Counted from the stretch's first letter, positions 49,477 to 57,819 are shown. The stretch: 64,000 nt of DNA from DATHBD01 sp035296325 (GCA_035296325.1 DATHBD010000031.1:82666-146665), one strand, 5' to 3'. Made by a program: numbers and translations. Notes: generated from the letters alone by a model not told the origin.

Positions 49477-51239
49477 CCCACCGCCGGCAGCACAGCGCCG
49501 GCAAGCTGTTCGAGCACGGCCCGCACCGTCGCCACGATGCACGCGTTGGCCTGGGCGTCCTTGACCGCGACCCGCAGCGTCCTTCCCTCGAACGCCGGCG
49601 ACAGCGGCGACAGGTCACGCAGGAACACGTCACGAGCCCGGCACGCCTGCGCGACCTGCGACGCGGTCGGGCCCCGCCGGGGCAGCGTGATCAGGACGAA
49701 GTTCGCCACGGACTGGTCGATCTCCAGTTCCGGGCCGGCGAACCGCAGTGCGGCGGCGAGACCATCGGCGAGCTCCACGCGCAGCGACGCGGTCTGCGCC
49801 CAGCGGCCCGCGTAGTAGGCCGGGTCCTGCAGCGCACGTACCGCCGCGAGTTGGGCGGGCAGGCTCACCGCCCAGGGCGGGGTCCAGCGCCGCAGGCCCG
49901 CAGCGGTCTCCTCGGACGCCACCAGGTACGCCGCCCGAAGGCCGGAGAGCGCGTACATCTTCGACATCGACTTGCACACCACCGTGTTCGCGCTGGTCGC
50001 CGCGTAGGACTCCAACGACTCCCCCGAGCCGGCGTAGTCGATGTACGCCTCGTCGAGCCAGATCCAGGTGCTGGGCGGCGCGTCGTCCAGTACCCGCCGC
50101 AGGTCCTCCGCGGGGATGTACCGGCCGGTCGGGTTGTTGGGGTTGACCAGCACGACCAGGTCGTAGCCGGTGCGCAGCTCGGCCCGCAGCCGCTCGAGGT
50201 CGATCCGCCACCCCTGGTCCCGCCGGACCGGCAGGCGTCGGGGGCGGCAGCCGGCCACGTCGGCGATGACGTGGGCGTACTCGCCGTAGGTGGGGTCGAC
50301 GAGCAGCACACGGCTGGTCGGGGTCAGCCACCCCCGGAATGCCCGGAAGATCAGATCCGACGAGCCGGCACCGACGACGATGGAGCGGGGATTCAGATCG
50401 CGGGCGGCGGCGATGGCAGCCACCAACCCTTCGCTTCCCGCCGGCGGCGAGGTCCGGGCGGTCCACGCCGGGTCCTCGGCCAGCGCGCGCACCACACCCG
50501 GTGCCGGCGGAAACCAGGCGTCCAGTACGTCCGCGGCCACGACCTCGTGCCGGCGGCCCAGCGTGGCGAAGTCCCGACCGATCGCGTCGAAGGACGCGCC
50601 GCCGTGCTCGCACGCGTTCGACCCGGGCAGGAACGGCGTGTCCAGCGTCCACTCGATCTGCGGCGCGAGCCGGCGCAGGGTTGGACCATGCTCGCGGAGC
50701 GCCATCCGGGCGAGGTCGTCGACCAGGCCATCCATCAGCTCGAAGGTGACCGCCCCCGCGGCGATGGGCCGCCCCAGCAGCCGCAGACCGGCGGCGAGGT
50801 ACAGCTCCAGCACCTGGGTGCGGCCCATCGCGATGATGCGCCGGCCACCACGCGAGGCGATCCAGCGCAGCGCGGCGTACATCAGCAACGGCGCCGCGGG
50901 CGAGCCACGCCACTGTGGATGGACGGTGAGGATCCGCACCTCGAAGGGGCGCTCGCCGGAGGCGGGGTCCTCGATCAACGCGTACTCGTCGGCATGCAGG
51001 TACTTCTCGACCGAGTACCGGCCCACCCACGGCGGGGTGATGCTCACGAAGCCGATCCGCTCCGTGCCGCATGCCGCCACCACGTACACGTTGGTCTCGT
51101 CCAGCTCATCGCAGAGCGCACCGGCCGCGTTGCACGGGTGCTGGCCGAGTTCGCGGGCGTACACCTCGTGCCGAAGTTGGTAGATCCATTCCCGGTCCGC
51201 GTCCGACGCGATCCGGACTTCCGTGATCGAGGTGCCCAC
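49473..51239 (-). CDS. Fusion of a GNAT-like acyltransferase and a PLP aminotransferase (HisC/CobD type)
   Basis: A 588-residue two-domain protein. Residues 1-200 resemble GNAT/FeeM-type acyltransferases (REWIYQLRHEVYARELGQHP, FEVRILTVHPQWRGS). Residues 210-588 are a fold-type I PLP enzyme: VGAGSSDLIFRAF, NPNNPTGRYIP, WLDEAYIDYAG, and the PLP lysine in CKSMSKMYALSGLRA. The PLP half resembles histidinol-phosphate aminotransferase and threonine-phosphate decarboxylase. The GTG at 51239 has GAGGAGATC upstream. It overlaps the CdsA-like gene by ATGA. A combined amino-acid acylation and transamination or decarboxylation step is inferred; the product is unknown. Confidence 0.85.
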   Translation of the reverse strand: MGTSITEVRIASDADREWIYQLRHEVYARELGQHPCNAAGALCDELDETNVYVVAACGTERIGFVSITPPWVGRYSVEKYLHADEYALIEDPASGERPFEVRILTVHPQWRGSPAAPLLMYAALRWIASRGGRRIIAMGRTQVLELYLAAGLRLLGRPIAAGAVTFELMDGLVDDLARMALREHGPTLRRLAPQIEWTLDTPFLPGSNACEHGGASFDAIGRDFATLGRRHEVVAADVLDAWFPPAPGVVRALAEDPAWTARTSPPAGSEGLVAAIAAARDLNPRSIVVGAGSSDLIFRAFRGWLTPTSRVLLVDPTYGEYAHVIADVAGCRPRRLPVRRDQGWRIDLERLRAELRTGYDLVVLVNPNNPTGRYIPAEDLRRVLDDAPPSTWIWLDEAYIDYAGSGESLESYAATSANTVVCKSMSKMYALSGLRAAYLVASEETAAGLRRWTPPWAVSLPAQLAAVRALQDPAYYAGRWAQTASLRVELADGLAAALRFAGPELEIDQSVANFVLITLPRRGPTASQVAQACRARDVFLRDLSPLSPAFEGRTLRVAVKDAQANACIVATVRAVLEQLAGAVLPAVG

Positions 51240-51367
51240 AGCTGATCTCCTCTGGCCGATGGAACGGGGTGCGCCCACCGTGGCGCAGACCGCCGCGCCG
51301 TCGCCAGAGTGCGCCGACTCCCCCGCCCGGGTAGGTTCACCGGGGCGACATGGGTACAGATACCTAC

Positions 51368-51415
51368 CGCTACTCGACCCGCCCGCTACTCGAACCGCCC
51401 GCTACCCGAACCGCG
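51368..51415. repeat. Intergenic 16-bp tandem repeat before the VOC gene
   Basis: Three copies of CGCTACTCGAACCGCC (16 bp) lie just upstream of the ribosome site of the next gene. Confidence 0.88.
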
Positions 51416-51433
51416 GAGCCGGAGGACGCGACG

Positions 51434-51820
51434 ATGACCGACCCCCCTCGCCTGAAATTCACGGCCGTCAACCTCAGCGCGGCCGATCCGGCCGCCTTGG
51501 CGCGCTTTTACCAGCGGCTGCTCGGGTGGGAGGTGCAGGCCGAGGAGCCCGACTGGATCCTGCTCCGCGCATCCGACGGTGGGGTCGGGCTCGCGTTCCA
51601 GACCGAGCCGGACTACGCCCGACCGACCTGGCCCGCCGGCCCGGGCGACCAGCAGATGATGATGCACCTGGAGATCCAGGTCGATGATCTCGACAGCGCG
51701 GGAGCGCACGCCGCCGCGCTCGGCGCCACGCTCGCTGACCATCAGCCCCAGCACGATGTGCGCGTCTATCTCGATCCGGCCGGGCACCCCTTCTGCCTCT
51801 GGGTCGCCGGGTCGACCTGA
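51434..51820 (+). CDS. VOC (glyoxalase/bleomycin-resistance) family protein
   Basis: A 128-residue single-domain protein of the vicinal-oxygen-chelate superfamily, starting LKFTAVNLSAADPAALARFY and ending DPAGHPFCLWV, which are typical opening and closing strands. Metal ligands are not certain; His in MMMHLEIQVDD and Glu/His near the end are candidates. The ATG follows GGAGGACGC. It converges on the isochorismatase gene with a 10-bp gap. The substrate cannot be told from the sequence. Confidence 0.85.
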   Translation: MTDPPRLKFTAVNLSAADPAALARFYQRLLGWEVQAEEPDWILLRASDGGVGLAFQTEPDYARPTWPAGPGDQQMMMHLEIQVDDLDSAGAHAAALGATLADHQPQHDVRVYLDPAGHPFCLWVAGST

Positions 51821-51830
51821 GCTGGGTGGC

Positions 51831-52304
51831 TCAGCAGAGCAGCACGCCGGCATTTCGCAGGTCGTCCAGGGTCTGACGGTGGCCTTCCGGGGTGTTTCCG
51901 GCAATCGCCGGGAGCAACACGGAGACCCGGTAGCCCAGCCGGAGCGCGTCGGTGGCCGTACTCGCGATGCCCCCTTCGGTGACCAGCCCGGCCAGCACGA
52001 CCGCATCGACGGCCCGCTCCCGCAGCACCTGATCCAGGGTGGTGCCGGCGAATGCGCTGCGGTCGTACTTGTCGAGAAGCGGCTCGCCGTCCTCGACCGT
52101 CACCGGGTCGACGAAGCGGTTCGTCGGGGAGTCGGCCCCGCCGTCGGATCCATCGCGGGCCAGGTGCCGCACGTGCACGACGAGCCGGCCGGACCGCCGG
52201 AACGATCGCCGTGCGCGCTCGGCCTCCCGGGCCGCCGCCCGGCCGCCGCCGGGGGCGTACCGCTGGACGACCCACTCCTGCAGGTCAATGAGAATCAGCG
52301 CCAT
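51831..52304 (-). CDS. Isochorismatase-like protein lacking the catalytic cysteine
   Basis: A 157-residue protein of the cysteine-hydrolase (isochorismatase-like) fold. The catalytic Asp in LILIDLQEW and the Lys in LDKYDRSAF are present. At the nucleophile position, where C-V follows T-x-x, the sequence reads GLVTEGGIASTATDA, so Cys is replaced by Gly. It may be inactive as a hydrolase or act by another mechanism. The ATG follows GGGAGCC. It is divergent from the aldo/keto reductase gene. Confidence 0.85.
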   Translation of the reverse strand: MALILIDLQEWVVQRYAPGGGRAAAREAERARRSFRRSGRLVVHVRHLARDGSDGGADSPTNRFVDPVTVEDGEPLLDKYDRSAFAGTTLDQVLRERAVDAVVLAGLVTEGGIASTATDALRLGYRVSVLLPAIAGNTPEGHRQTLDDLRNAGVLLC

Positions 52305-52323
52305 GCCGGCTCCCTTCGCAGTG

Positions 52324-52341
52324 CCCTGTACATTAACAGGG
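52324..52341. promoter_or_regulatory. Palindrome between the isochorismatase and aldo/keto reductase genes
   Basis: CCCTGT-ACATTA-ACAGGG is an 18-bp inverted repeat (6-bp arms) 25 bp before the reductase start. It could be the operator of the MarR protein coded two genes on. Confidence 0.5.
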
Positions 52342-52365
52342 TACTGCTATAGGAAGGCGGGAAGC

Positions 52366-53382
52366 ATGCGCACACGCGAATTGGGTGCCACCGGGCGGCA
52401 CGTGGGTGAGATCGGTCTGGGCTGCATGGGCATGAGCTGGGCGTATGCCGAGAGCACCCGCGACGATCGCGCCTCCCGGGAACTGCTGGCGGCTGCCGTC
52501 GACGCCGGCGTCACGTTGTTCGACACCGCCGATGTCTACGGGGACGGCCACAACGAGTCGCTGGTCGGGGCGGCGCTGTCGGGGCGGCGCGACCACGTTG
52601 TCCTGGCGACCAAGGCCGGGCTCGTGGTCGACGACCTCCGGGCGAAAGGTATGCACCGCGACGGATCACCCGCCCACCTACGCGCCGCCGTCGACGCCTC
52701 CCTGAAGCGCCTCGACACCGACCACATCGACCTGTGGTACCTGCACCGCGTCGACGAAACGGTGCCGCTGATTGAGTCATGGGCGGCCATGGCGGAGATC
52801 GTCCGCGCGGGCAAGGTCCGCTACCTCGGCCTGTCCGAGGTCACCGTCGAGCAGGCCACGGCCGCGGCGGCGGTGCACCCGGTGACCGCCGTACAGTCCG
52901 AGCTGTCCCTGTGGACCCGCGACGCGCTCGGCCGGCCCGGCGCCGCCGCCTCCGCGACGTCCGTCGCCGGCGGGGGCGTGGTCGACGCCGGGGACGTGGT
53001 CGGCTGGTGTGCCGCCAACGGCGCCGCGTTCGTCGCGTTCGCACCGCTCGGGCGGGGCTTCCTCACCGGCGCCATCGACGCCACGACCCAGTTCGAGGAG
53101 ACCGACGTCCGCGCCCGCAACCCCCGCTTCACCACCGGGGCCCGCGCCGCCAACGTGCGCATCGTCGACGCGGTGCGGACCGTCGCCGCCCGACACGGAG
53201 CGACGCCCGCACAGGTCGCGATCGCCTGGACCCTCGCGCAGGGCCGGCACGTCATCCCGATCCCGGGCACCCGTCGTGCCGGGCACCTCGCGGACAACCT
53301 CGGTGCCGCCAACGTCGTACTGTCCACGGCGGACCTCGCCGAACTCGACACCGCGCCGACGGCCGTCGGCACCCGCTACTGA
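52366..53382 (+). CDS. Aldo/keto reductase
   Basis: NADPH-dependent aldo/keto reductase of 338 residues. The tetrad is seen as FDTADVYGDG (Asp, Tyr), LATKAGLVVDD (Lys) and WYLHRVD (His). Cofactor residues lie in IPIPGTRRAGHLADN. Residues 205-220 form a Gly/Val-rich insert (SATSVAGGGVVDAGDVV). The ATG at 52366 has GGAAGGCGG upstream. It is followed 32 bp later by a MarR regulator that probably controls it. Confidence 0.92.
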   Translation: MRTRELGATGRHVGEIGLGCMGMSWAYAESTRDDRASRELLAAAVDAGVTLFDTADVYGDGHNESLVGAALSGRRDHVVLATKAGLVVDDLRAKGMHRDGSPAHLRAAVDASLKRLDTDHIDLWYLHRVDETVPLIESWAAMAEIVRAGKVRYLGLSEVTVEQATAAAAVHPVTAVQSELSLWTRDALGRPGAAASATSVAGGGVVDAGDVVGWCAANGAAFVAFAPLGRGFLTGAIDATTQFEETDVRARNPRFTTGARAANVRIVDAVRTVAARHGATPAQVAIAWTLAQGRHVIPIPGTRRAGHLADNLGAANVVLSTADLAELDTAPTAVGTRY

Positions 53383-53427
53383 GATGGACGGTACTGAAAT
53401 GGAACGGTACTGAGATGGAACGGCTCG
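53381..53427. repeat. 16-bp repeat that triplicates a start-codon region
   Basis: Three copies of GAGATGGAACGGTACT (15, 16 and 16 bp) span the end of the reductase gene and the start of marR. Each copy contains an ATG. Confidence 0.88.
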
Positions 53428-53834
53428 GCCTCGTCATCAAGCGCGCCGAGCAGGCGCTGATCGCTGAGAAGACGCGCGTGCTGCACGAGTTCAACCTCAC
53501 CGTGCCGCAGTACGCGGTGCTCCTCGTCCTGCTGCGAACCACCGAGGCTTCCGCCGCGCAGCTCGCCCGCGCCTGCCTGGTCACGCCGCAGACCATGGCG
53601 GCGGTGCTCGACACCCTGGAAGCGAAGAAACTGATCGAACGGGCGGTGTCGCCGGTGCACCAACGCGTGCGGGTGACGCGACTCACCGCCGAGGGCACCG
53701 ACCTGATCCGCCGGGCGGACCCGGCCGCCCTGGCCGTTGAGAAGCGCCTGGCCGCCGCATTCACCGCCGACGAGCTGCGCACGTTCACCGAGTACCTGGA
53801 ACGGGCCATCGTCACACTCGCCCCCCCGAGCTAG
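53415..53834 (+). CDS. MarR-family transcriptional regulator
   Basis: Winged-helix regulator of 139 residues: an N-terminal dimer helix, recognition region SAAQLARACLVTPQTMAAVLD, wing LIERAVSPVHQRVRVTRLTA, and a C-terminal dimer helix. The ATG used is the third of three copies in a 16-bp repeat; the two earlier ATGs are closed by a stop after nine and four codons, so they would make only short peptides. The palindrome at 52324-52341 is a candidate target. It converges on the GNAT gene. Confidence 0.9.
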   Translation: MERLGLVIKRAEQALIAEKTRVLHEFNLTVPQYAVLLVLLRTTEASAAQLARACLVTPQTMAAVLDTLEAKKLIERAVSPVHQRVRVTRLTAEGTDLIRRADPAALAVEKRLAAAFTADELRTFTEYLERAIVTLAPPS

Positions 53835-53854
53835 ATCTGAGGGCGGTATCGCTG

Positions 53855-54418
53855 TCACGGCACAGGCAGCCAGAACCGCAGTGAGTTGCCGCGCTGATCC
53901 TCGAGGACACCGCCGTTGGCCTCGATCACCCTGCGGGAGCCGACGTTGCCCGCGTCGCAGGTCACCAGCGCCCGGTCGATGCCCAGCGTCCGGGCGACCG
54001 GCAGCGCGCTGCGCAGCATGGCGGTGGCGTGCCCGCACCGCCGCGCCGATGGTCGGACGTCGAAGCCGATGTGACCGCCGACGTCGCGCAACTTGGTGGT
54101 GAGGCGGTGCCGGATCGCGATCCGCCCGAGGTACTCCGCGCCCCGGACCCACCACAGCGTCGTGGACGGCACCGGCAGGTATCCCCGCGGCCGGTGAACG
54201 TACTCGCGGTCCTGGCCGTGCAGCCACGCCAGGTACTCCCGGAAGCCGTCCGGCGTGGCCCAGATCGACCCGTACTCCCGGATCTCGGCGCCGATCATGG
54301 TCGCGTCCGTGGCCGCGCCGCGGCCCTCGGCCCGGAACTCGGCCATCGCGGCGAGGAACGACCGGTGCGCCCGCTCGGTCGGCGGACTCAACTCGAACCG
54401 GGCACCCTCCAGCGTCAT
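53855..54418 (-). CDS. GNAT-family N-acetyltransferase
   Basis: Acetyltransferase of 187 residues. The acetyl-CoA-binding region is HIGFDVRPSARRCGHATAMLR, followed by ALVTCDAGNVGSRRVIEANGG, as in RimJ/RimL-like and YP_009-type GNAT enzymes. Substrate is unknown. The ATG has GGAGGAGCG directly upstream; a much longer open frame in the same phase crosses the divergent hydrolase gene and is not real. It converges on marR with a 20-bp gap. Confidence 0.88.
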   Translation of the reverse strand: MTLEGARFELSPPTERAHRSFLAAMAEFRAEGRGAATDATMIGAEIREYGSIWATPDGFREYLAWLHGQDREYVHRPRGYLPVPSTTLWWVRGAEYLGRIAIRHRLTTKLRDVGGHIGFDVRPSARRCGHATAMLRSALPVARTLGIDRALVTCDAGNVGSRRVIEANGGVLEDQRGNSLRFWLPVP

Positions 54419-54619
54419 CGCTCCTCCATTCGCATCATCGATCCCGGGCGGCGGCTCATGATCCCGAAGAGTTGTGGTGGTTACCGGCGTCCGGCAGCGA
54501 CCAGAATGCTTCCGGATCATCGGGTGGCGGCCGAGGGCTTGGTGCGCCGGGGCCGGCCGTCCTAGGGTCGGGGTGGGCCGGTGGCGGTCCGGCAACCGGC
54601 ACCGAACTGGAGTACGACG

Positions 54620-55558
54620 ATGACAGATCCGTCCGGCGGGCGCCCGCCAGTTTCCCGCGTGGAGTTTGCCAGCGAAGGCGTACCACTGGTGGGTCATCTG
54701 CGCCTTCCCGCAGCCGGTACGGCAGCTCCGGCGGGCACGGCGCCGGCGATCGTGCTCACCGGACCGTTCACCGGGGTCAAGGAGCAGGTGCTCGGGGTGT
54801 ACGCCGACCGGCTGAGCGATGCCGGCTTCGCGACGCTCGCCCTGGACCACCGCGGCTTCGGCGAGAGCGGCGGGCGGCGCGCGCACGAGGACAGCGCGGG
54901 CAAGCTGGCCGACCTGCGCGCGGCGGTCGGCCTGCTCGCGGCGCACCCGGCGGTGAACGCCCGGCGCATCGCCGCGGTCGGGATCTGCCTGGGCGGCGGG
55001 TACGCCATGCGCGCGGCCGCCGCCGATCCACGCATTCGCGCGGTCGCCGGTATCGCAGGTGCCTACAACAGCCCCGCGCACTTCGCCGCGCAGATGGGCA
55101 TCGACGGATACCGCTCGGCGCTGTCGACGTTCCTGGACCGCTACGACGAGGAGCTGCCCGCCGTGGCGCCCGACGGGGGCGAGGCCGCGATGGGTGGCGA
55201 CGAGCCGTTCGCGTACTACGGAACCGCCCGGTCCGCATCGCCGTACTGGGAGAATCGAGTTACCCGGGGATCCCTGCACGCCCTGATGACGTTCGACGCG
55301 CTGGGCGCCGCGCCGCTGCTGGGCGCCACCCCGCTGCTGGTCGTGCACGGCCGCACCGACGCCTACTGCGCTCCCGAGCTTGCCGAGCAGCTCCACACCC
55401 TGGCCAGCGGCACCAAGGAGATCCACTGGTTGGACACCGCCCAGCACATCGATCTGTACGACGTGGAGCCGTACGTCGATGCCGCCGTCGCCACGACTGT
55501 CGACTTCCTGCACCGGCACCTGCCGCCGGTCCCGTCCGGTCAGCCGGCCGCCGGATAG
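54620..55558 (+). CDS. Alpha/beta hydrolase (dienelactone hydrolase-like, Cys nucleophile)
   Basis: Serine/cysteine hydrolase of 312 residues. The nucleophile elbow is VGICLGGGYA, with Cys in place of Ser as in dienelactone hydrolase; the acid is Asp in HGRTDAYC and the His lies in TAQHIDLYD. DHRGFGESGG is the oxyanion-side motif. The ATG at 54620 has GGAGTACGACG upstream. It may be the first gene of the operon ending with the carotenoid genes (10-bp gap to a mini-ORF). The substrate is unknown. Confidence 0.88.
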   Translation: MTDPSGGRPPVSRVEFASEGVPLVGHLRLPAAGTAAPAGTAPAIVLTGPFTGVKEQVLGVYADRLSDAGFATLALDHRGFGESGGRRAHEDSAGKLADLRAAVGLLAAHPAVNARRIAAVGICLGGGYAMRAAAADPRIRAVAGIAGAYNSPAHFAAQMGIDGYRSALSTFLDRYDEELPAVAPDGGEAAMGGDEPFAYYGTARSASPYWENRVTRGSLHALMTFDALGAAPLLGATPLLVVHGRTDAYCAPELAEQLHTLASGTKEIHWLDTAQHIDLYDVEPYVDAAVATTVDFLHRHLPPVPSGQPAAG

Positions 55559-55568
55559 GGTCGACGAC

Positions 55569-55595
55569 ATGCCGCTCCACCTGATCATCGGATGA
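55569..55595 (+). CDS. Mini-ORF (8 residues) overlapping the EamA start
   Basis: ATG at 55569 opens MPLHLIIG and its TGA overlaps the next gene's ATG (ATGA). AGGGT lies upstream. It could be a coupling leader that delivers ribosomes to the transporter gene. Whether it is translated is unproven. Confidence 0.4.
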   Translation: MPLHLIIG

Positions 55596-56524
55596 CGCCC
55601 CGCCCAGCTCTGGGCGCGCTCATGGTGGTCTGCGGCAGCGCGTTCTTCGCCGTCAACGGGACCGTGTCGAAGCTGGTGCTCCGGGCCGGCATGGACGCGC
55701 CGCAGCTCACCACGCTGCGCGCCAGTGGCGCATTCGCCGGTCTGCTGCTGATCGCGGTCGCGGTGCCGCCCGGCGTCCGGCGGCTGCGGCTGGCCCGGCG
55801 GGAACTGCCACTGCTCATCGCGTACGGGTTGGCCGGGTTCTTTCTGGTGCCGATGCTGTACTTCGTCGCGATCAGCCGGTTGCCGGTCGGCATCGGCCTG
55901 CTCTTCGAGTACACCGCGCCGTTGCTCGTCGCGTTGTGGGCCCGGTTCGGGCAGCGGCAGTCGGTGCGGTCCCGGCTGTGGCTGGGCCTGGCGGTCAGCC
56001 TGGCCGGCCTGGCCGGCGTCGCCGAAATCTGGGGCGACCTGCGCCTGGACGGCCTCGGCATCGCCGCCGGGCTGGCCGCGGCAGTCCTGCTCGCCTGCTA
56101 CTACGTCCTCGGTGCGCGGGGCGTCGCGGAACGCGACCCGCTGTCGCTGACCGCCTGGGCGTTCGGCGTGTCGGCGCTCGCCGGGTGCCTGCTGCGGCCG
56201 TGGTGGGACTTCCCCGCCGGGCTGCTCACCGAGCGCAGCGGCGGGGTCAGCGTCTGGCTGCTCTGCGGGTACGTCGTGGTCCTCGGCTCGATCGTGCCGT
56301 ACCTGCTGCTCGCCGGCGCGCTACGGCACCTGCCGCCGACCAGCGTGGGCATCATCGGCATGGTGGAGCCGGTGATCGCGTCCACGGTGGCCTGGTTGGC
56401 GCTCGGGGAGCACCTCAACGCCGCCCAGTTGAGCGGCGGCGTCCTCGTGCTGATCGGGGTCGCCCTCGCCGAGACGGCGCGCACCGCCGGGCCGGGCGCG
56501 CCGGCCGAGCTGCCGCCGACCTAG
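55592..56524 (+). CDS. EamA/DMT-family transporter
   Basis: Drug/metabolite transporter superfamily protein of 310 residues with ten predicted membrane segments in two EamA repeats (first repeat from LGALMVVCGSAFFAVNGTVSKL, second from GIAAGLAAAVLLACYYVLGARG, with GIIGMVEPVIASTVAWLALGE). Such proteins move amino acids or other metabolites. The ATG has no strong ribosome site of its own, so translation probably depends on the overlapping mini-ORF. It is followed after 9 bp by the YbaK-like gene. Confidence 0.92.
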   Translation: MTPRPALGALMVVCGSAFFAVNGTVSKLVLRAGMDAPQLTTLRASGAFAGLLLIAVAVPPGVRRLRLARRELPLLIAYGLAGFFLVPMLYFVAISRLPVGIGLLFEYTAPLLVALWARFGQRQSVRSRLWLGLAVSLAGLAGVAEIWGDLRLDGLGIAAGLAAAVLLACYYVLGARGVAERDPLSLTAWAFGVSALAGCLLRPWWDFPAGLLTERSGGVSVWLLCGYVVVLGSIVPYLLLAGALRHLPPTSVGIIGMVEPVIASTVAWLALGEHLNAAQLSGGVLVLIGVALAETARTAGPGAPAELPPT

Positions 56525-56533
56525 ATTGGAGGG

Positions 56534-57022
56534 ATGCCGCTGCATTCCAACGCCCAAGCCGTCCAGGACGCGCTCGACCTCGCCGCAGCCCGCGACGCCG
56601 CGGGCCGGCCGTGTGCGGTCCGCATCCTGGAACAGGCGGTGCCCACCGCCGCTGCCGCCGCGGCGGCACTCGGCATCCAGGTCGGCCAGATCGCCAACTC
56701 GTTGATCTTTGACTCGGACGGCACACCGCTGCTCGTGCTCACTTCGGGCGCCCACCGGGTTGATCCGGTCAAGGTGGCCGCCGTCGTCGGCGCGCAGCGG
56801 GTCCGCCGGGCCAGCGTGGAGTTCGTGCGGGAGCACACCGGGCAGGTCATCGGCGGGGTCGCGCCGTTGGGGCACCCCAAGCCGGTCCCCACGGTGATCG
56901 ACACCGCGCTCGCGGAGTACGACGAGGTCTGGGCGGCCGGCGGCGTACCCCAGGCGATCTTCGGCATCACGTACGCCGAACTTGTCCGGGTCACCGGAGC
57001 CGAACCGGCGGCGGTGGCATGA
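56534..57022 (+). CDS. YbaK/EbsC-family aminoacyl-tRNA deacylase-like protein
   Basis: Small protein of 162 residues with the trans-editing fold that removes wrong amino acids from tRNA. Motifs: VGQIANSLIFDSDG and GQVIGGVAPLGHP. The lysine expected in V-K-T-L is Asn here (IANSL), so catalysis may differ, or this belongs to a diverged actinobacterial branch. The ATG follows GGAGGG, spaced closely. Its stop overlaps the next gene as ATGA, so it is coupled to the carotenoid genes, for which no link is known. Confidence 0.85.
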   Translation: MPLHSNAQAVQDALDLAAARDAAGRPCAVRILEQAVPTAAAAAAALGIQVGQIANSLIFDSDGTPLLVLTSGAHRVDPVKVAAVVGAQRVRRASVEFVREHTGQVIGGVAPLGHPKPVPTVIDTALAEYDEVWAAGGVPQAIFGITYAELVRVTGAEPAAVA

Positions 57023-57819
57023 CGGCAGCCGGCGGGGCGGCAGCCGGCGGGGCGGCGCTTGTCACATTGCACGCCTGGCGGGTACCGCCCACCGGGATAC
57101 CCGGCGCCCTGTGGCGGATGGCGGTCGATCGCCGGCGACTGCGGCGCACGCCCGGGGTCGCCTTCGCCAAATTGCTCGGCACCGGGCGGGGAAGCAGCTT
57201 CGGGCCGGCCACCGGGGATCTCACCCGGTGGGTCGCCATGGTCGGTTGGGACGACGCTGCGGCAGCCGCAGGCTTTGACCGGACACCGGTGGGGCGGGAC
57301 TGGGCGCGGCTGGCGACCGCCGCCTGCCGGCTGACCCTGCGCCCCATCAGCAGCCGCGGCACCTGGGCGGGTCGGGAACCGTTCCGGGCGGCCGGCCGGG
57401 ACCTGTCGCGGGCGGCGCGGGACGGGGCCGGTCGGGACGGAGCCGGTCGGGACGGGGCCGGTCGGGACGGGGCCGAACCGGGGGCGCCGATCCTGGTGCT
57501 GACCAGGGCGCGGCTGCGGGCCAGCCGGGCCGCCACGTTCTGGCGCGCCATCGATCCGGTGGCTGACGCGCTCGCCGGCGCGCCCGGGCTGCTCACGGCG
57601 CTGGGCGTCGGCGAGGCGCCGCTGGGGTTCCAGGGCACCGTCAGTGTGTGGCGCAGTGCGGCGGATGTCGCCGAGTTCGCGTACCGTCAGCCACAGCACG
57701 CGGCGGTCGTGACCCGTACCCCGGTCGAGCGGTGGTACGCCGAAGAACTCTTCGCCCGCTTCACCGTGCTGGACGTCAGCGGCGACCCGGGAGTGATCGG
57801 TTGGACGGCAGGCACATGA
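57019..57819 (+). CDS. CrtA-like (spheroidene monooxygenase family) protein
   Basis: A 266-residue protein related to spheroidene monooxygenase, which adds a keto group at C2 of acyclic carotenoids. Family features are VTLHAWRVPP at the start, FAKLLGTGRGSSFGP, and GFQGTVSVWRSAADVAEFAY. A DGAGR pentapeptide repeat (residues 135-153) comes from a 15-bp tandem repeat. Its ATG overlaps the YbaK stop and its stop overlaps the GNAT start (ATGA both). Context supports carotenoid modification, but some members have other roles. Confidence 0.82.
   Translation: MTAAGGAAAGGAALVTLHAWRVPPTGIPGALWRMAVDRRRLRRTPGVAFAKLLGTGRGSSFGPATGDLTRWVAMVGWDDAAAAAGFDRTPVGRDWARLATAACRLTLRPISSRGTWAGREPFRAAGRDLSRAARDGAGRDGAGRDGAGRDGAEPGAPILVLTRARLRASRAATFWRAIDPVADALAGAPGLLTALGVGEAPLGFQGTVSVWRSAADVAEFAYRQPQHAAVVTRTPVERWYAEELFARFTVLDVSGDPGVIGWTAGT
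57421..57476. repeat. In-frame 15-bp repeat in the crtA-like gene
   Basis: Almost four copies of GACGGGGCCGGTCGG encode DGAGR pentapeptides. Confidence 0.92.
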
